Of a DNA stretch of 64,000 bases, positions 55,797 through 64,000 are shown piece after piece. Made by a program: the position numbers and the translations under genes. How positions within the stretch are numbered: the first letter of the stretch is position 1; the number at the start of each line of letters is the position of its first letter. Below the pieces are notes generated by a model. That model worked only from the letters and a program-made list of their open reading frames with translations, ran no database searches and was not told the origin of the DNA. This DNA comes from Neisseria brasiliensis (GTDB taxonomy: Bacteria > Pseudomonadota > Gammaproteobacteria > Burkholderiales > Neisseriaceae), in assembly GCF_009671065.1 (NCBI RefSeq), contig NZ_CP046027.1:744001-808000 (forward strand), written 5' to 3'.

Positions 55797-55835
55797 AGGC
55801 CGTCTGAAAGCGCATCTTGCGTTTTCAGACGGCCT
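55797..55835 (+). terminator. DUS terminator of carB
   Basis: An inverted DUS pair with extended arms (GAAAGCGC/GCGTTTTC region) and a following T run lies 24 bp past the carB stop. Confidence 0.7.
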
Positions 55836-55892
55836 TTTATACGGCATAATTCAAGTTAATATCAAAACCTAAATCATACCTAAGGAAACATC

Positions 55893-57437
55893 ATGACCGG
55901 CATCCAACAACGCGCCGAACTACAACGCCGCATCTGGCAAATCGCCAACGAAGTACGCGGCTCGGTGGACGGCTGGGATTTCAAGCAATACGTTCTGGGC
56001 ACCTTGTTCTACCGCTTCATCAGCGAGAACTTCGCCGCCTATATCGAAGCGGGCGATGACAGCGTGGATTATGCCAGCTTCCCCGATGACAGCCCAATTT
56101 TAGAACAAATCAAAGAAGACACCATCAAGACCAAAGGCTACTTCATCTACCCTAGCCAACTGTTCAAAAACGTCGCCGCCAAAGCCCATCAAAACGACCA
56201 GCTCAACACCGACCTAAAGGCGATCTTTGATGCCATCGAATCATCTGCCAACGGCTACGACTCTGAGCGCGACATCAAAGGCTTGTTTGCCGATTTTGAT
56301 ACCACGTCCAACCGCCTAGGCAACACCGTCGCCGACAAAAACAAACGCCTGTCAGCCGTCCTAAAAGGCGTGGCAGAACTGAACTTTGGCAACTTTGAGC
56401 ACAACCAAATCGACCTATTCGGCGATGCTTATGAATTCTTGATCTCAAACTACGCCGCCAACGCAGGCAAATCAGGCGGCGAATTCTTCACCCCGCAACA
56501 CGTCTCCAAGCTCATCGCCAAGCTTGCCATGCATGGTCAGAGCAGCATCAACAAAATCTACGACCCCGCCGCAGGTTCGGGCAGCTTGCTATTACAAGCC
56601 AAAAAGCAATTCGACGAACACATCATCCAAGATGGCTTCTTCGGGCAGGAGATCAACCACACCACCTACAACCTTGCGCGGATGAACATGTTCCTGCATA
56701 ACATCAATTACGACAAGTTCGAGATTGCGCTCGGCGACACCCTGCTCAGCCCGCAATTTGGCGACGGCAAGCCCTTTGACGCCATCGTCTCCAATCCGCC
56801 CTACTCGATTAACTGGATCGGCTCGGACGACCCCACACTCATCAATGACGAACGTTTCGCCCCTGCCGGTGTGCTCGCGCCCAAGTCTAAGGCCGATTTT
56901 GCCTTCATCCTGCACGCGCTGAATTACCTGTCGGCACGCGGTCGCGCGGCGATTGTGACCTTTCCGGGGATTTTTTACCGTGGCGGCGCAGAACAGAAGA
57001 TCCGCAAATATCTGGTAGAAAATAACTACGTCGAGACCGTCATCTCCCTTGCGCCCAATCTGTTCTTTGGCACGAGCATTGCCGTGAATATCCTAGTATT
57101 GGCAAAGAACAAAAAAGACCACAACGTCCAATTTATCGATGCCAGCAAATTATTCAAAAAAGAAACCAACAACAACATCCTAACTGATGACCACATCGCC
57201 CAAATCGTACAAACTTTCGCCGACAAAAGCGAAACCGCGCATTTCAGCATTAACGTTGCAGACAGCCAAATCGCCGAAAACGATTTTAATCTTTCCGTTT
57301 CCAGCTATGTGGAAGCCGAAGACACGCGCGAAGTGATTGACATCGCCGTCCTAAACGAAGAAATCCGCCAAACGGTCAGTAAAATTAGCACTTTACGCCA
57401 AAGTATTGATGAGATTATAAAAGAGATTGAGGTGTAA
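55893..57437 (+). CDS. hsdM: Type I restriction-modification methyltransferase subunit HsdM
   Basis: The 514-residue N6-adenine methyltransferase has an N-terminal HsdM helical domain (about 1-150), the SAM motif DPAAGSGSLLLQAKKQF (about 224) and the catalytic NPPY (SNPPYSINW, about 300). GGEFFTPQHVSKLIAKL is family-typical. It pairs with HsdS for methylation and with HsdR for restriction. rhuM follows after 1 bp. Confidence 0.96.
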   Translation: MTGIQQRAELQRRIWQIANEVRGSVDGWDFKQYVLGTLFYRFISENFAAYIEAGDDSVDYASFPDDSPILEQIKEDTIKTKGYFIYPSQLFKNVAAKAHQNDQLNTDLKAIFDAIESSANGYDSERDIKGLFADFDTTSNRLGNTVADKNKRLSAVLKGVAELNFGNFEHNQIDLFGDAYEFLISNYAANAGKSGGEFFTPQHVSKLIAKLAMHGQSSINKIYDPAAGSGSLLLQAKKQFDEHIIQDGFFGQEINHTTYNLARMNMFLHNINYDKFEIALGDTLLSPQFGDGKPFDAIVSNPPYSINWIGSDDPTLINDERFAPAGVLAPKSKADFAFILHALNYLSARGRAAIVTFPGIFYRGGAEQKIRKYLVENNYVETVISLAPNLFFGTSIAVNILVLAKNKKDHNVQFIDASKLFKKETNNNILTDDHIAQIVQTFADKSETAHFSINVADSQIAENDFNLSVSSYVEAEDTREVIDIAVLNEEIRQTVSKISTLRQSIDEIIKEIEV

Positions 57438-57438
57438 G

Positions 57439-58440
57439 ATGGGCGATAGTCAAATTATTATTTTTAATCGTGATGATGGTGGTATTGGCATCAATGTTAG
57501 GGTTGAGGGCGATACGGTATGGCTCACGCAAAAAGCAATGGCGGAACTGTTTGATGTAAATACGCCAGCCATCAGTAAACATTTGAGTAATATTTTTAAT
57601 GAAGGAGAGTTGCAACGAGAGGCAACTGTTTCCAAAATGGAAATAGTTCAGACAGAGGGTGCAAGACAAGTGGCAAGATTGGTGGATTTTTATAATCTTG
57701 ATGCAATTATTTCAGTTGGTTATCGCATTAATTCCGCCAAAGCAACCCAATTTCGCATTTGGGCAACTCAAATTCTAAAAGAATATCTTATCAAAGGTTT
57801 TGCAATGGATGATGAACGCCTAAAAAATGTTGGGGGAGGTTCATATTTTAAAGAATTGCTAGACCGTATTAGAGATATTCGTTCTAGTGAAAAAGTGATG
57901 TATCGTCAGGTATTGGATCTATATGCCACAGCAATAGACTATACAGCAAAGAGTGATGAAAGCATTTTGTTTTTCAAGACTGTACAAAATAAATTGCATT
58001 ATGCCGCTCACGGTCATACAGCCAGCGAGGTTATTTATTTTCGTGTAGATAGCGATAAGCCGTTTGCTGGATTGCAAAATTTTAAGGGTACACAGCCCAC
58101 GCAAGCCGAAGCAATGATAGCCAAAAATTATCTTACCGAACAAGAATTAAAGGTTTTAAATAATTTGGTATCGGCTTATTTTGATTTTGCTGAACTAAAC
58201 GCCATAGAAGAAAAACCAATGACTATGCAGGATTATATCAATGGGCTGGATAGATTATTAAATGCTACAGGGCGAGAAGTGTTGCAGGGAGCTGGTAGCA
58301 TATCGCACGCACAAGCAGAAACAAAAGCCAAAAGCGGATATAAAAAATACAAGGCAAAAACCTTGTCCGATGTAGAAAAGTCCTACCTTGAAGTCATTAG
58401 TCATTTAAACAAGACAGCCAAAAAAGCGAGTAAAAAATAA
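57439..58440 (+). CDS. RhuM family protein in the hsd operon
   Basis: The 333-residue protein matches the RhuM (virulence RhuM, DUF2786-independent) family: VWLTQKAMAELFDVNTPAISKHLSNIF (DNA-binding-like), ISVGYRINSAKATQFRIWATQILKEYLIKGF and HYAAHGHTASEVIYFRVDSDKPFAGLQNFKG. Its role is unknown. It begins 1 bp after hsdM and its stop overlaps the hsdS start by one base, so it is an integral operon member. Base composition is clearly more AT-rich than hsdM and the surrounding chromosome. Confidence 0.85.
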   Translation: MGDSQIIIFNRDDGGIGINVRVEGDTVWLTQKAMAELFDVNTPAISKHLSNIFNEGELQREATVSKMEIVQTEGARQVARLVDFYNLDAIISVGYRINSAKATQFRIWATQILKEYLIKGFAMDDERLKNVGGGSYFKELLDRIRDIRSSEKVMYRQVLDLYATAIDYTAKSDESILFFKTVQNKLHYAAHGHTASEVIYFRVDSDKPFAGLQNFKGTQPTQAEAMIAKNYLTEQELKVLNNLVSAYFDFAELNAIEEKPMTMQDYINGLDRLLNATGREVLQGAGSISHAQAETKAKSGYKKYKAKTLSDVEKSYLEVISHLNKTAKKASKK

Positions 58441-59744
58441 TGCACACCTTTATTAAAAATCTCTTAAATGGGCAGTCAGTGGAATGGAAAAAGCTTTGGG
58501 AGGTAACTATTTGGGATAAAAAATTTAATGCTGTCCCAAAAGAAAACCAACCAAAAATTGAAAAGCACTATTACTTTCTGGCAAGTGATTTAAAAAAATT
58601 AGCCGTACAAGATGGTAATGTAAAGCTACTAACAACCAATATATCAGATCTTTGGACAACAGAAGAATTAGCGGGTGATAAGATCAATGAAGGTGAAATT
58701 ATCGCAATTCCAGGGGGAGGAAATCCCATAGTTCAGTACTACAAAGGCAAATATATTACAGCTGACAATCGTATTGCAACTTCAAGTGATAAAAATGTAC
58801 TAGATAATAAATTTTTATACTACTTTTTGCTAAGCAGGCTTGATTTAATTAGCTCTTTTTATCGTGGCTCAGGCATCAAACATCCTAGCATGTTTGATGT
58901 TCTTGAAATGAAAATCCCCATTCCCCCACTGGAAGCGCAACGTAAAATTGTCCAAGTATTGGACAATTTTACGGAGCTTACAGCGGAGCTTACAGCGGAG
59001 CTTACAGCGGAGCTTACAGCGCGAAAAAAACAATATGAATATTACCGCAACCTACTGTTAGATTTTAATAATCCAACAGGGGGGGGTAATTGGCTTTTTC
59101 AATCAAGAAACCCTTTTTCAGACGGCCTGAAAGTGGAATGGAAGAGTTTGGGGGAGGTTATTTTACATTTGCGAACAGGATTAAATCCAAGAAATAATTT
59201 TAAATTAAATACACCTGATGCAAGAAATTCTTATGTAACCGTGAGGGAATTAGCAGGAACAACTGTTGAGATAACAGAAAAAACAGATAAGGTTAATGAT
59301 GAAGCATTACATATCATCAATAATCGTTCTAACTTGAAAGTTGGCGATATTCTTTTTTCTGGAACAGGAACAATAGGCAGAACTGCTTTTATTGATAAAA
59401 AACCAGAGAATTGGAATATTAAAGAAGGTGTTTATGCAATAACCGTGAACAGTGAGATAATTTATCCAATGTTTTTGTTAAGATTATTTCAGTCTACCTC
59501 AATTTTAAACAAAATTAAATCACTCACAATGGGTTCAACAGTTCAAAGCATTGCTATGGCGGACTTAAGAAAAATAAAAATCCCAATCCCCCCATTAGAA
59601 ACTCAAGCCCAAATTGTCGCCATTCTGGATAAATTTGACACGCTCACGCACTCCATCAGCGAAGGCTTGCCGCGTGAGATTGAATTGCGGCAAAAGCAGT
59701 ATGAATATTACCGCGAACGCTTGCTGAACTTTGATGCCGTCTGA
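58440..59744 (+). CDS. hsdS: Type I restriction-modification specificity subunit HsdS
   Basis: The 434-residue subunit has two target-recognition domains (about 1-150 and 218-375). Each is followed by a conserved helical region: IPIPPLEAQRKIVQVLDNF and IPIPPLETQAQIVAILDKF. The central region carries four TAEL-type repeats (residues 179-194) and then a G8 tract encoding TGGGN (about residue 213). A DUS (59118-59129) sits just before the second recognition domain. The layout resembles NgoAV-type hsdS, in which tract length decides between one long and one truncated protein. Here the full frame is on. Confidence 0.95.
   Translation: MHTFIKNLLNGQSVEWKKLWEVTIWDKKFNAVPKENQPKIEKHYYFLASDLKKLAVQDGNVKLLTTNISDLWTTEELAGDKINEGEIIAIPGGGNPIVQYYKGKYITADNRIATSSDKNVLDNKFLYYFLLSRLDLISSFYRGSGIKHPSMFDVLEMKIPIPPLEAQRKIVQVLDNFTELTAELTAELTAELTARKKQYEYYRNLLLDFNNPTGGGNWLFQSRNPFSDGLKVEWKSLGEVILHLRTGLNPRNNFKLNTPDARNSYVTVRELAGTTVEITEKTDKVNDEALHIINNRSNLKVGDILFSGTGTIGRTAFIDKKPENWNIKEGVYAITVNSEIIYPMFLLRLFQSTSILNKIKSLTMGSTVQSIAMADLRKIKIPIPPLETQAQIVAILDKFDTLTHSISEGLPREIELRQKQYEYYRERLLNFDAV
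58974..59021 (+). repeat. Four 12-bp tandem repeats in hsdS
   Basis: GAGCTTACAGCG occurs four times exactly. Each unit adds four residues (TAEL register) to the spacer helix between the recognition domains. Confidence 0.95.
59079..59086 (+). repeat. G8 homopolymer tract in hsdS
   Basis: Eight consecutive G residues lie in frame between the repeats and the second recognition domain. Gain or loss of one G would shift the frame. Confidence 0.9.
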
Positions 59745-59818
59745 AATGATTTACCGAGCCAAAAATAAGAAATGAGAGATAAGCTATTGTTTCCGCTCAA
59801 TATGAAACAGGAAAACAG

Positions 59819-60238
59819 ATGGATGATTTGATTATCTACAACAGCGATGACGGCAAGGTCCAAGTGGCTTTATTGGTTGCCGATGATGAAGCCTGGCTGA
59901 CGCAAAGCCAGCTTGCCGAACTTTTTGACACCTCGGTGCCCAACATTGCCACGCACATCAAAAACATCATAGAAGACAATGAATTGGATGCAGATTCAGT
60001 TATTAAGGATTATTTAATAACTGCCCAAGACGGCAAGCATTATCAGGTCAAGCATTATGCCTTGGCGATGATTTTGGCCGTGGGTTTTCGTGTCCGCAGT
60101 CCGCGCGGGGTGCAGTTTCGCCGTTGGGCAAATACGCAGTTGCGCGCCTTTTTGGATAAGGGCTTTCTGCTGGATAAAGACCGCTTGAAAAATCCGCAAG
60201 GCAGGCTGGACCATTTGCCGAAGATTTGCAGGCTTTGA
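59819..60238 (+). pseudogene. Truncated RhuM-family gene
   Basis: The 139-residue frame matches the RhuM N-terminus (EAWLTQSQLAELFDTSVPNIATHIKNI, MILAVGFRVRSPRGVQFRRWANTQLRAFLDKGFLLDKDRLKN). It then ends abruptly in LDHLPKICRL. A full member has about 330 residues. The DNA after residue 130 stays open in another frame (FAEDLQALTHLQADLEKE), suggesting a frameshift or deletion junction. It differs clearly from the complete RhuM at 57439, so it is a separate paralogue. Confidence 0.75.
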
Positions 60239-60297
60239 CGCATCTGCAAGCCGATTTGGAAAAAGAAAACCTTAATTGTATTCAATCTATAGCTTTC

Positions 60298-60309
60298 AGG
60301 CAGCCTGAA
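60298..60309 (+). other. Kingella-dialect DUS
   Basis: AGGCAGCCTGAA, the DUS dialect known from Kingella, lies 13 bp before the hsdR start. The rest of the window uses AGGCCGTCTGAA, so this segment may have come from a Kingella-like donor. Confidence 0.6.
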
Positions 60310-60321
60310 AAGGAAACCATC

Positions 60322-63300
60322 ATGACCACCGACACCCGCCCCATCGCCGAAACCAATCATTTTATCGTCCTAGACAGCTACGACAAAATCGACCAATCAG
60401 GCGCAGCCTATCAGAGCGAGAGCGATTTGGAGCGCGAGCTGGTGGCTGACTTACAGGCACAGGGCTACGAATACCGCCGCGATTTGAACACGCATGATAA
60501 GCTGCTGGCCAATGTGCGCGAGCAGCTACAGCGGCTCAATGCGATGGTGTTCTCAGACGGCGAATGGGCGCGCTTCGTGCTTGAATATCTTGATAGGCCG
60601 TCTGAAAACATGATCGAGAAAACGCGCAAAATCCATGACAATCATGTCTGCGATTTTGTGTTTGATGATGGGCACATCCAAAATATCTACCTTGTCGATA
60701 AGAAGAACATCACCCGCAACCACCTGCAGGTGATCAACCAATTCGCCCAAACCGGCAGCCACGCCAACCGCTATGACGTGACGGTCTTGGTGAATGGGCT
60801 GCCCTTGATACAGATCGAGCTCAAAAAACGCGGCATGGCGATTCGTGAAGCGTTCAATCAGGTACACCGCTACACCAAAGAAAGCTTTAATCACGAGAAT
60901 TCTTTATTTAAGTTTCTACAGATTTTTGTGATCAGCAACGGCACAGATACGCGCTATTTCGCCAATACCACCCGCCGCGACAAGAACAGCTTTGACTTTA
61001 CAATGAACTGGGCGCGTGCGGACAATACACCGATTAAGGATTTAAAAGACTTTACCGCCACGTTCTTTCAGAAAAACACCCTGCTGTCGGTGCTGCTGCG
61101 CTATTCGGTGTTCGATGTGTCGAACACGCTGCTAATCATGCGCCCTTATCAAATCGCGGCAGCGGAACGGATTCTGTGGAAAATCAGAAGCTCCGCCCAA
61201 GCCAAGAACTGGAGCAAGGCCGAGAGCGGTGGCTTTATTTGGCACACCACCGGCAGCGGCAAAACGTTGACCAGCTTTAAGGCTGCACGTTTGGCAACGG
61301 AATTGGAATTTATTGATAAAGTCTTTTTTGTGGTGGACAGAAAAGACCTCGATTATCAAACCATGAAGGAATACCAACGCTTTTCGCCTGATAGCGTCAA
61401 CGGCTCGGAAAGCACCGCCGGCTTGAAGCGAAATCTGGATAAAAACGACAATAAAATCATCGTTACCACCATTCAAAAGCTGAACAACCTGATGAAATCG
61501 GAAGACAATCTGCCGATTTATCAGAAGCAAGTAGTGTTTATTTTTGACGAATGCCACCGCTCACAATTTGGCGAAGCGCAGAAAAATCTGAAGAAGAAAT
61601 TTGAAAAATTCTGCCAGTTTGGCTTTACCGGCACGCCGATTTTCCCTGATGATATTGTTAATGGCGAGCTAATTAGAAAAGGTAATGCCTTGGGCACAGA
61701 GACCACACAGAGTGTATTCGGTCGGCAGTTGCACTCTTATGTGATTACTGATGCGATTCGCGATGAGAAAGTATTGAAGTTCAAGGTTGATTACAATGAT
61801 GTCCGCCCACAATTCAAATCTTTAGAGACAGAGCAGGATTTGGACAAATTATCTGCCGCGGAAAACAAACAAGCGCTTTTGCACCCCGAGCGCATCCGCG
61901 AGATTACGCAGTATATTTTGGATAATTTTAAACACAAAACCCACCGCTTACATGCAGGCGGTAAGGGCTTTAATGCGATGTTTGCCGTGAGTAGTGTGGA
62001 TGCCGCCAAAGCCTATTACGAAGCGTTTAAAAACCTACAAAAAGACCATGAAAAACCGCTGAAAGTCGCGACCATCTTCTCGTTCGCCGCCAATGAAGAG
62101 CAAGGTGCTATTGGCAGCATTGAAGATGAGAGCTTTGAACCTGATGCGATGAACAGTAGCGCCAAGGAATTCTTGAACGCGGCGATTGCTGATTACAACG
62201 CTCTATTTAAAAGCAACTACAACACCAATAGTCGCGAATTTCAAAATTATTATCGGGATTTGGCCAAACGCGTCAAAAATCAAGAAGTGGATTTATTAAT
62301 TGTAGTCGGGATGTTCTTGACCGGCTTCGATGCGCCGACACTAAACACCTTATTCGTAGATAAAAACCTGCGTTATCACGGCTTGATGCAGGCCTATTCA
62401 CGCACCAACCGCATTTATGACGCTACCAAGTCTTTCGGCAATATCGTGACCTTCCGCGACTTGGAGCAGGCGACCATCGATGCCATCACCCTATTCGGCA
62501 ACAAAAACACCAGAAACGTGGTGCTAGAGAAAAGCTATGAAGAATATATGGAGGGCTACACCGACCAGCAAACCGGTGAAGCACGACGCGGCTATCTGGA
62601 GGTGGTGCAGGAATTAAACACCCGTTTCCCCGATCCTGACAGCATCGTCACCGAGAAGGACAAAAAAGAATTTGCCAAACTATTCGGCGAATACCTGCGC
62701 GTGGAAAATGTTTTACAGAATTACGATGAATTCACCGCACTCAAAGAAATACAGACGGTTAATCTTGATGATAAAGCTGCGGTGGCGGAATTTAAAGATA
62801 AGTTCCATTTAAGCGATGATGATTTCAACGCTATCCAGAGCGTACCGATGCCGTCTGAAAGAGTGGTGCAGGATTATCGTTCTACCTATAACGACATCCG
62901 CGATTGGCTACGCCAGCAAAAAGAATCAGAGAAACAAAACCAAAGCCAAATCGATTGGGATGATGTGGTTTTTGAAGTGGATTTGTTAAAGTCACAAGAA
63001 ATCAACTTGGACTATATTTTGGAATTGATTTTTGAACACAATCAAAAAATCAAAGACAAAAGCGCTTTGGTGGAAGAAATCCGCCGCACCATCCGCGCCA
63101 GTATCGGCAACCGCGCCAAAGAAACTTTGGTGGTGGATTTCATCAATGAAACCAATTTGGATGCCATTGAAGACAAGCCGTCTATTCTAGATGAATTCTA
63201 TCAATTCGCCCAAGAAAAACAGCAACAGGAAGCAGAAGCGCTGATTGAAGAGAATGGCTTGAATACCGAGGCAGCCAAGCGCTACCTAATGATCTCACTC

Positions 63301-63456
63301 AAACGCGAATATGCCAGCGAAAACGGCACGGATTTGAATAGTGTATTACCCAAAATGAGCCCACTCAACCCTAACTATTTGACCGCCAAGCAGAGCATTT
63401 TCCAAAAAATTGCTGATTTTGTGGAGAAATTCAAAGGTATTGGTGGTGTAGTGTAG
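60322..63456 (+). CDS. hsdR: Type I restriction enzyme subunit HsdR
   Basis: The 1044-residue subunit cuts and translocates DNA when bound to HsdM and HsdS. It has an N-terminal nuclease domain (NRYDVTVLVNGLPLIQIELKKRG, PD-ExK type, about 150-170). Walker A is HTTGSGKTLTS (about 308), the DEAD-like box is FDECHRSQFG (about 409), and motif III FTGTPIF and the second RecA lobe (VVGMFLTGFDAPTLNTLFVDK, QAYSRTNRI) are present. The start MTTDTRPIAETNHF at 60322 follows AGGAAACC. No frame disruption is seen. Confidence 0.96.
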   Translation: MTTDTRPIAETNHFIVLDSYDKIDQSGAAYQSESDLERELVADLQAQGYEYRRDLNTHDKLLANVREQLQRLNAMVFSDGEWARFVLEYLDRPSENMIEKTRKIHDNHVCDFVFDDGHIQNIYLVDKKNITRNHLQVINQFAQTGSHANRYDVTVLVNGLPLIQIELKKRGMAIREAFNQVHRYTKESFNHENSLFKFLQIFVISNGTDTRYFANTTRRDKNSFDFTMNWARADNTPIKDLKDFTATFFQKNTLLSVLLRYSVFDVSNTLLIMRPYQIAAAERILWKIRSSAQAKNWSKAESGGFIWHTTGSGKTLTSFKAARLATELEFIDKVFFVVDRKDLDYQTMKEYQRFSPDSVNGSESTAGLKRNLDKNDNKIIVTTIQKLNNLMKSEDNLPIYQKQVVFIFDECHRSQFGEAQKNLKKKFEKFCQFGFTGTPIFPDDIVNGELIRKGNALGTETTQSVFGRQLHSYVITDAIRDEKVLKFKVDYNDVRPQFKSLETEQDLDKLSAAENKQALLHPERIREITQYILDNFKHKTHRLHAGGKGFNAMFAVSSVDAAKAYYEAFKNLQKDHEKPLKVATIFSFAANEEQGAIGSIEDESFEPDAMNSSAKEFLNAAIADYNALFKSNYNTNSREFQNYYRDLAKRVKNQEVDLLIVVGMFLTGFDAPTLNTLFVDKNLRYHGLMQAYSRTNRIYDATKSFGNIVTFRDLEQATIDAITLFGNKNTRNVVLEKSYEEYMEGYTDQQTGEARRGYLEVVQELNTRFPDPDSIVTEKDKKEFAKLFGEYLRVENVLQNYDEFTALKEIQTVNLDDKAAVAEFKDKFHLSDDDFNAIQSVPMPSERVVQDYRSTYNDIRDWLRQQKESEKQNQSQIDWDDVVFEVDLLKSQEINLDYILELIFEHNQKIKDKSALVEEIRRTIRASIGNRAKETLVVDFINETNLDAIEDKPSILDEFYQFAQEKQQQEAEALIEENGLNTEAAKRYLMISLKREYASENGTDLNSVLPKMSPLNPNYLTAKQSIFQKIADFVEKFKGIGGVV

Positions 63457-63482
63457 ATAGCTGGTCTATCGATTAAGAATAG

Positions 63483-63516
63483 AGAGGCCATCTGAAAGAT
63501 TCATCTTTCAGACGGC
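63483..63516 (+). terminator. DUS hairpin after hsdR (one arm degenerate)
   Basis: AGGCCATCTGAA (one mismatch) pairs with a perfect reverse DUS 10 nt away and a T run follows. Confidence 0.65.
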
Positions 63517-63567
63517 CTTTTTGCTATAATTGCCGTTCCTACATCCAACCGCTTTAAAGATAACTCC

Positions 63568-64000
63568 ATGCTGCCACCACGCCATGCCATCGAAACTTTT
63601 ATCAATGAAAAAGCCCTGCCGGCCAGTATTGAGCGTGCGCGGGATTATCGGGCGGAATTGGTGGAAATAGATGGCAATCGGGCGACATTTCAATGCAAAG
63701 GTTCGTATAAGCAGACCTACCGGCAGATGGTTGAATTTAATGAAAACAAACCGGTTAAGGTTTCATGTTCCTGCCCTTATCAAAACGGCGGCATCTGCAA
63801 ACATACGGTGGCGGCTTTGCGCCAATTGGCGGCGATGAGTGACAATGGTCAGCCTGAAAAGAAAACCAAGCCGACTCGGTCTGCCAAGCCGAAAGAAACG
63901 CTGCTGCGTTATCCGCTCTTGGACGGGGGATTGGTTGATTTTCAAAGCATTTGGGCTGACTTTAGCCGTTTCACCAATTTTTCGTTTTATACCGCCGACT
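63568..64000 (+). CDS. SWIM zinc-finger protein, probably Snf2-type helicase (partial)
   Basis: The frame runs from ATG at 63568 off the window end (144 codons seen). CSCPYQNGGICKHTVAALRQL is a SWIM zinc finger (CxCx(n)CxH) at about residues 71-83. It is followed by a basic linker (KKTKPTRSAKPKE). This N-terminus is typical of large SNF2-family helicases, but the ATPase part is outside the window. Confidence 0.7.
   Translation, partial: MLPPRHAIETFINEKALPASIERARDYRAELVEIDGNRATFQCKGSYKQTYRQMVEFNENKPVKVSCSCPYQNGGICKHTVAALRQLAAMSDNGQPEKKTKPTRSAKPKETLLRYPLLDGGLVDFQSIWADFSRFTNFSFYTAD

Overview
The window is chromosomal DNA of a commensal-type Neisseria (Neisseriaceae). The 12-mer DNA uptake sequence AGGCCGTCTGAA (AG-DUS dialect, a few AT-DUS copies) occurs dozens of times, mostly as inverted pairs that form terminators after genes. 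The gene content fits: a Neisseria-type PilC, HpuA/HpuB, HemO, ZnuD, Slam, IS1106-like, IS1655-like and IS1016-like elements, and dRS3 repeats. No species is named because no marker gene here is decisive.

Layout. 1-3.9 kb: a radical SAM/DNA-metabolism gene pair, gpmA and a YfcZ-family gene. 4-16.1 kb: an accessory block bracketed by two nearly identical direct copies of an IS481-family element. It holds a CBS-domain membrane protein gene split by a complete IS200/IS605 element (tnpA plus tnpB), and the haemoglobin-iron locus (hemO, hpuB, hpuA and a divergent Slam gene). It ends in a cardiolipin synthase gene truncated by the second IS481 copy. 16.2-19.6 kb: znuD with a Zur-type operator, then an IS30-family element 6 bp after its stop. 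19.6-36.2 kb: mostly housekeeping genes (ppc, moaC, moeB/thiF-like, thiO-thiE-thiS-thiG, glnE, luxS, cyaY, lptM, lysA, slyX, a Na+/H+ antiporter, prmC). 36.3-38.8 kb: an IS1595-family element, a small acidic ORF and an IS1106-like IS5-family element. 38.8-55.8 kb: tldD, a Fur-box/sRNA locus resembling NrrF, the coupled rfaE2/birA-coaX/SPOR operon, four tRNA genes, folD, pilC, carA, two membrane protein genes and carB. 55.9-63.5 kb: a type I restriction-modification locus (hsdM-rhuM-hsdS-rhuM fragment-hsdR). Its hsdS carries a G8 tract and four 12-bp repeats. The window ends inside a SWIM-domain gene.

How it works together. HpuA (lipoprotein, probably exported by the adjacent Slam) and HpuB (TonB-dependent receptor) take haem from haemoglobin, and HemO opens the haem ring to release iron. 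Iron control is suggested by a palindrome between hpuA and slam and by a Fur-box sRNA promoter upstream of tldD. ZnuD imports zinc under a Zur-like site. Short elements of about 143-197 bp carry the same terminal repeats as the IS1106-like element. Three of them, and the IS itself, abut a DUS in a constant relative orientation.

The observations most worth following are the guide/TAM geometry of the IS200/IS605 insertion, the doubly hypermutable hsdS, the candidate sRNA/leader transcripts at 40.48 and 49.31 kb, and the multi-hairpin element at 27.26-27.43 kb.
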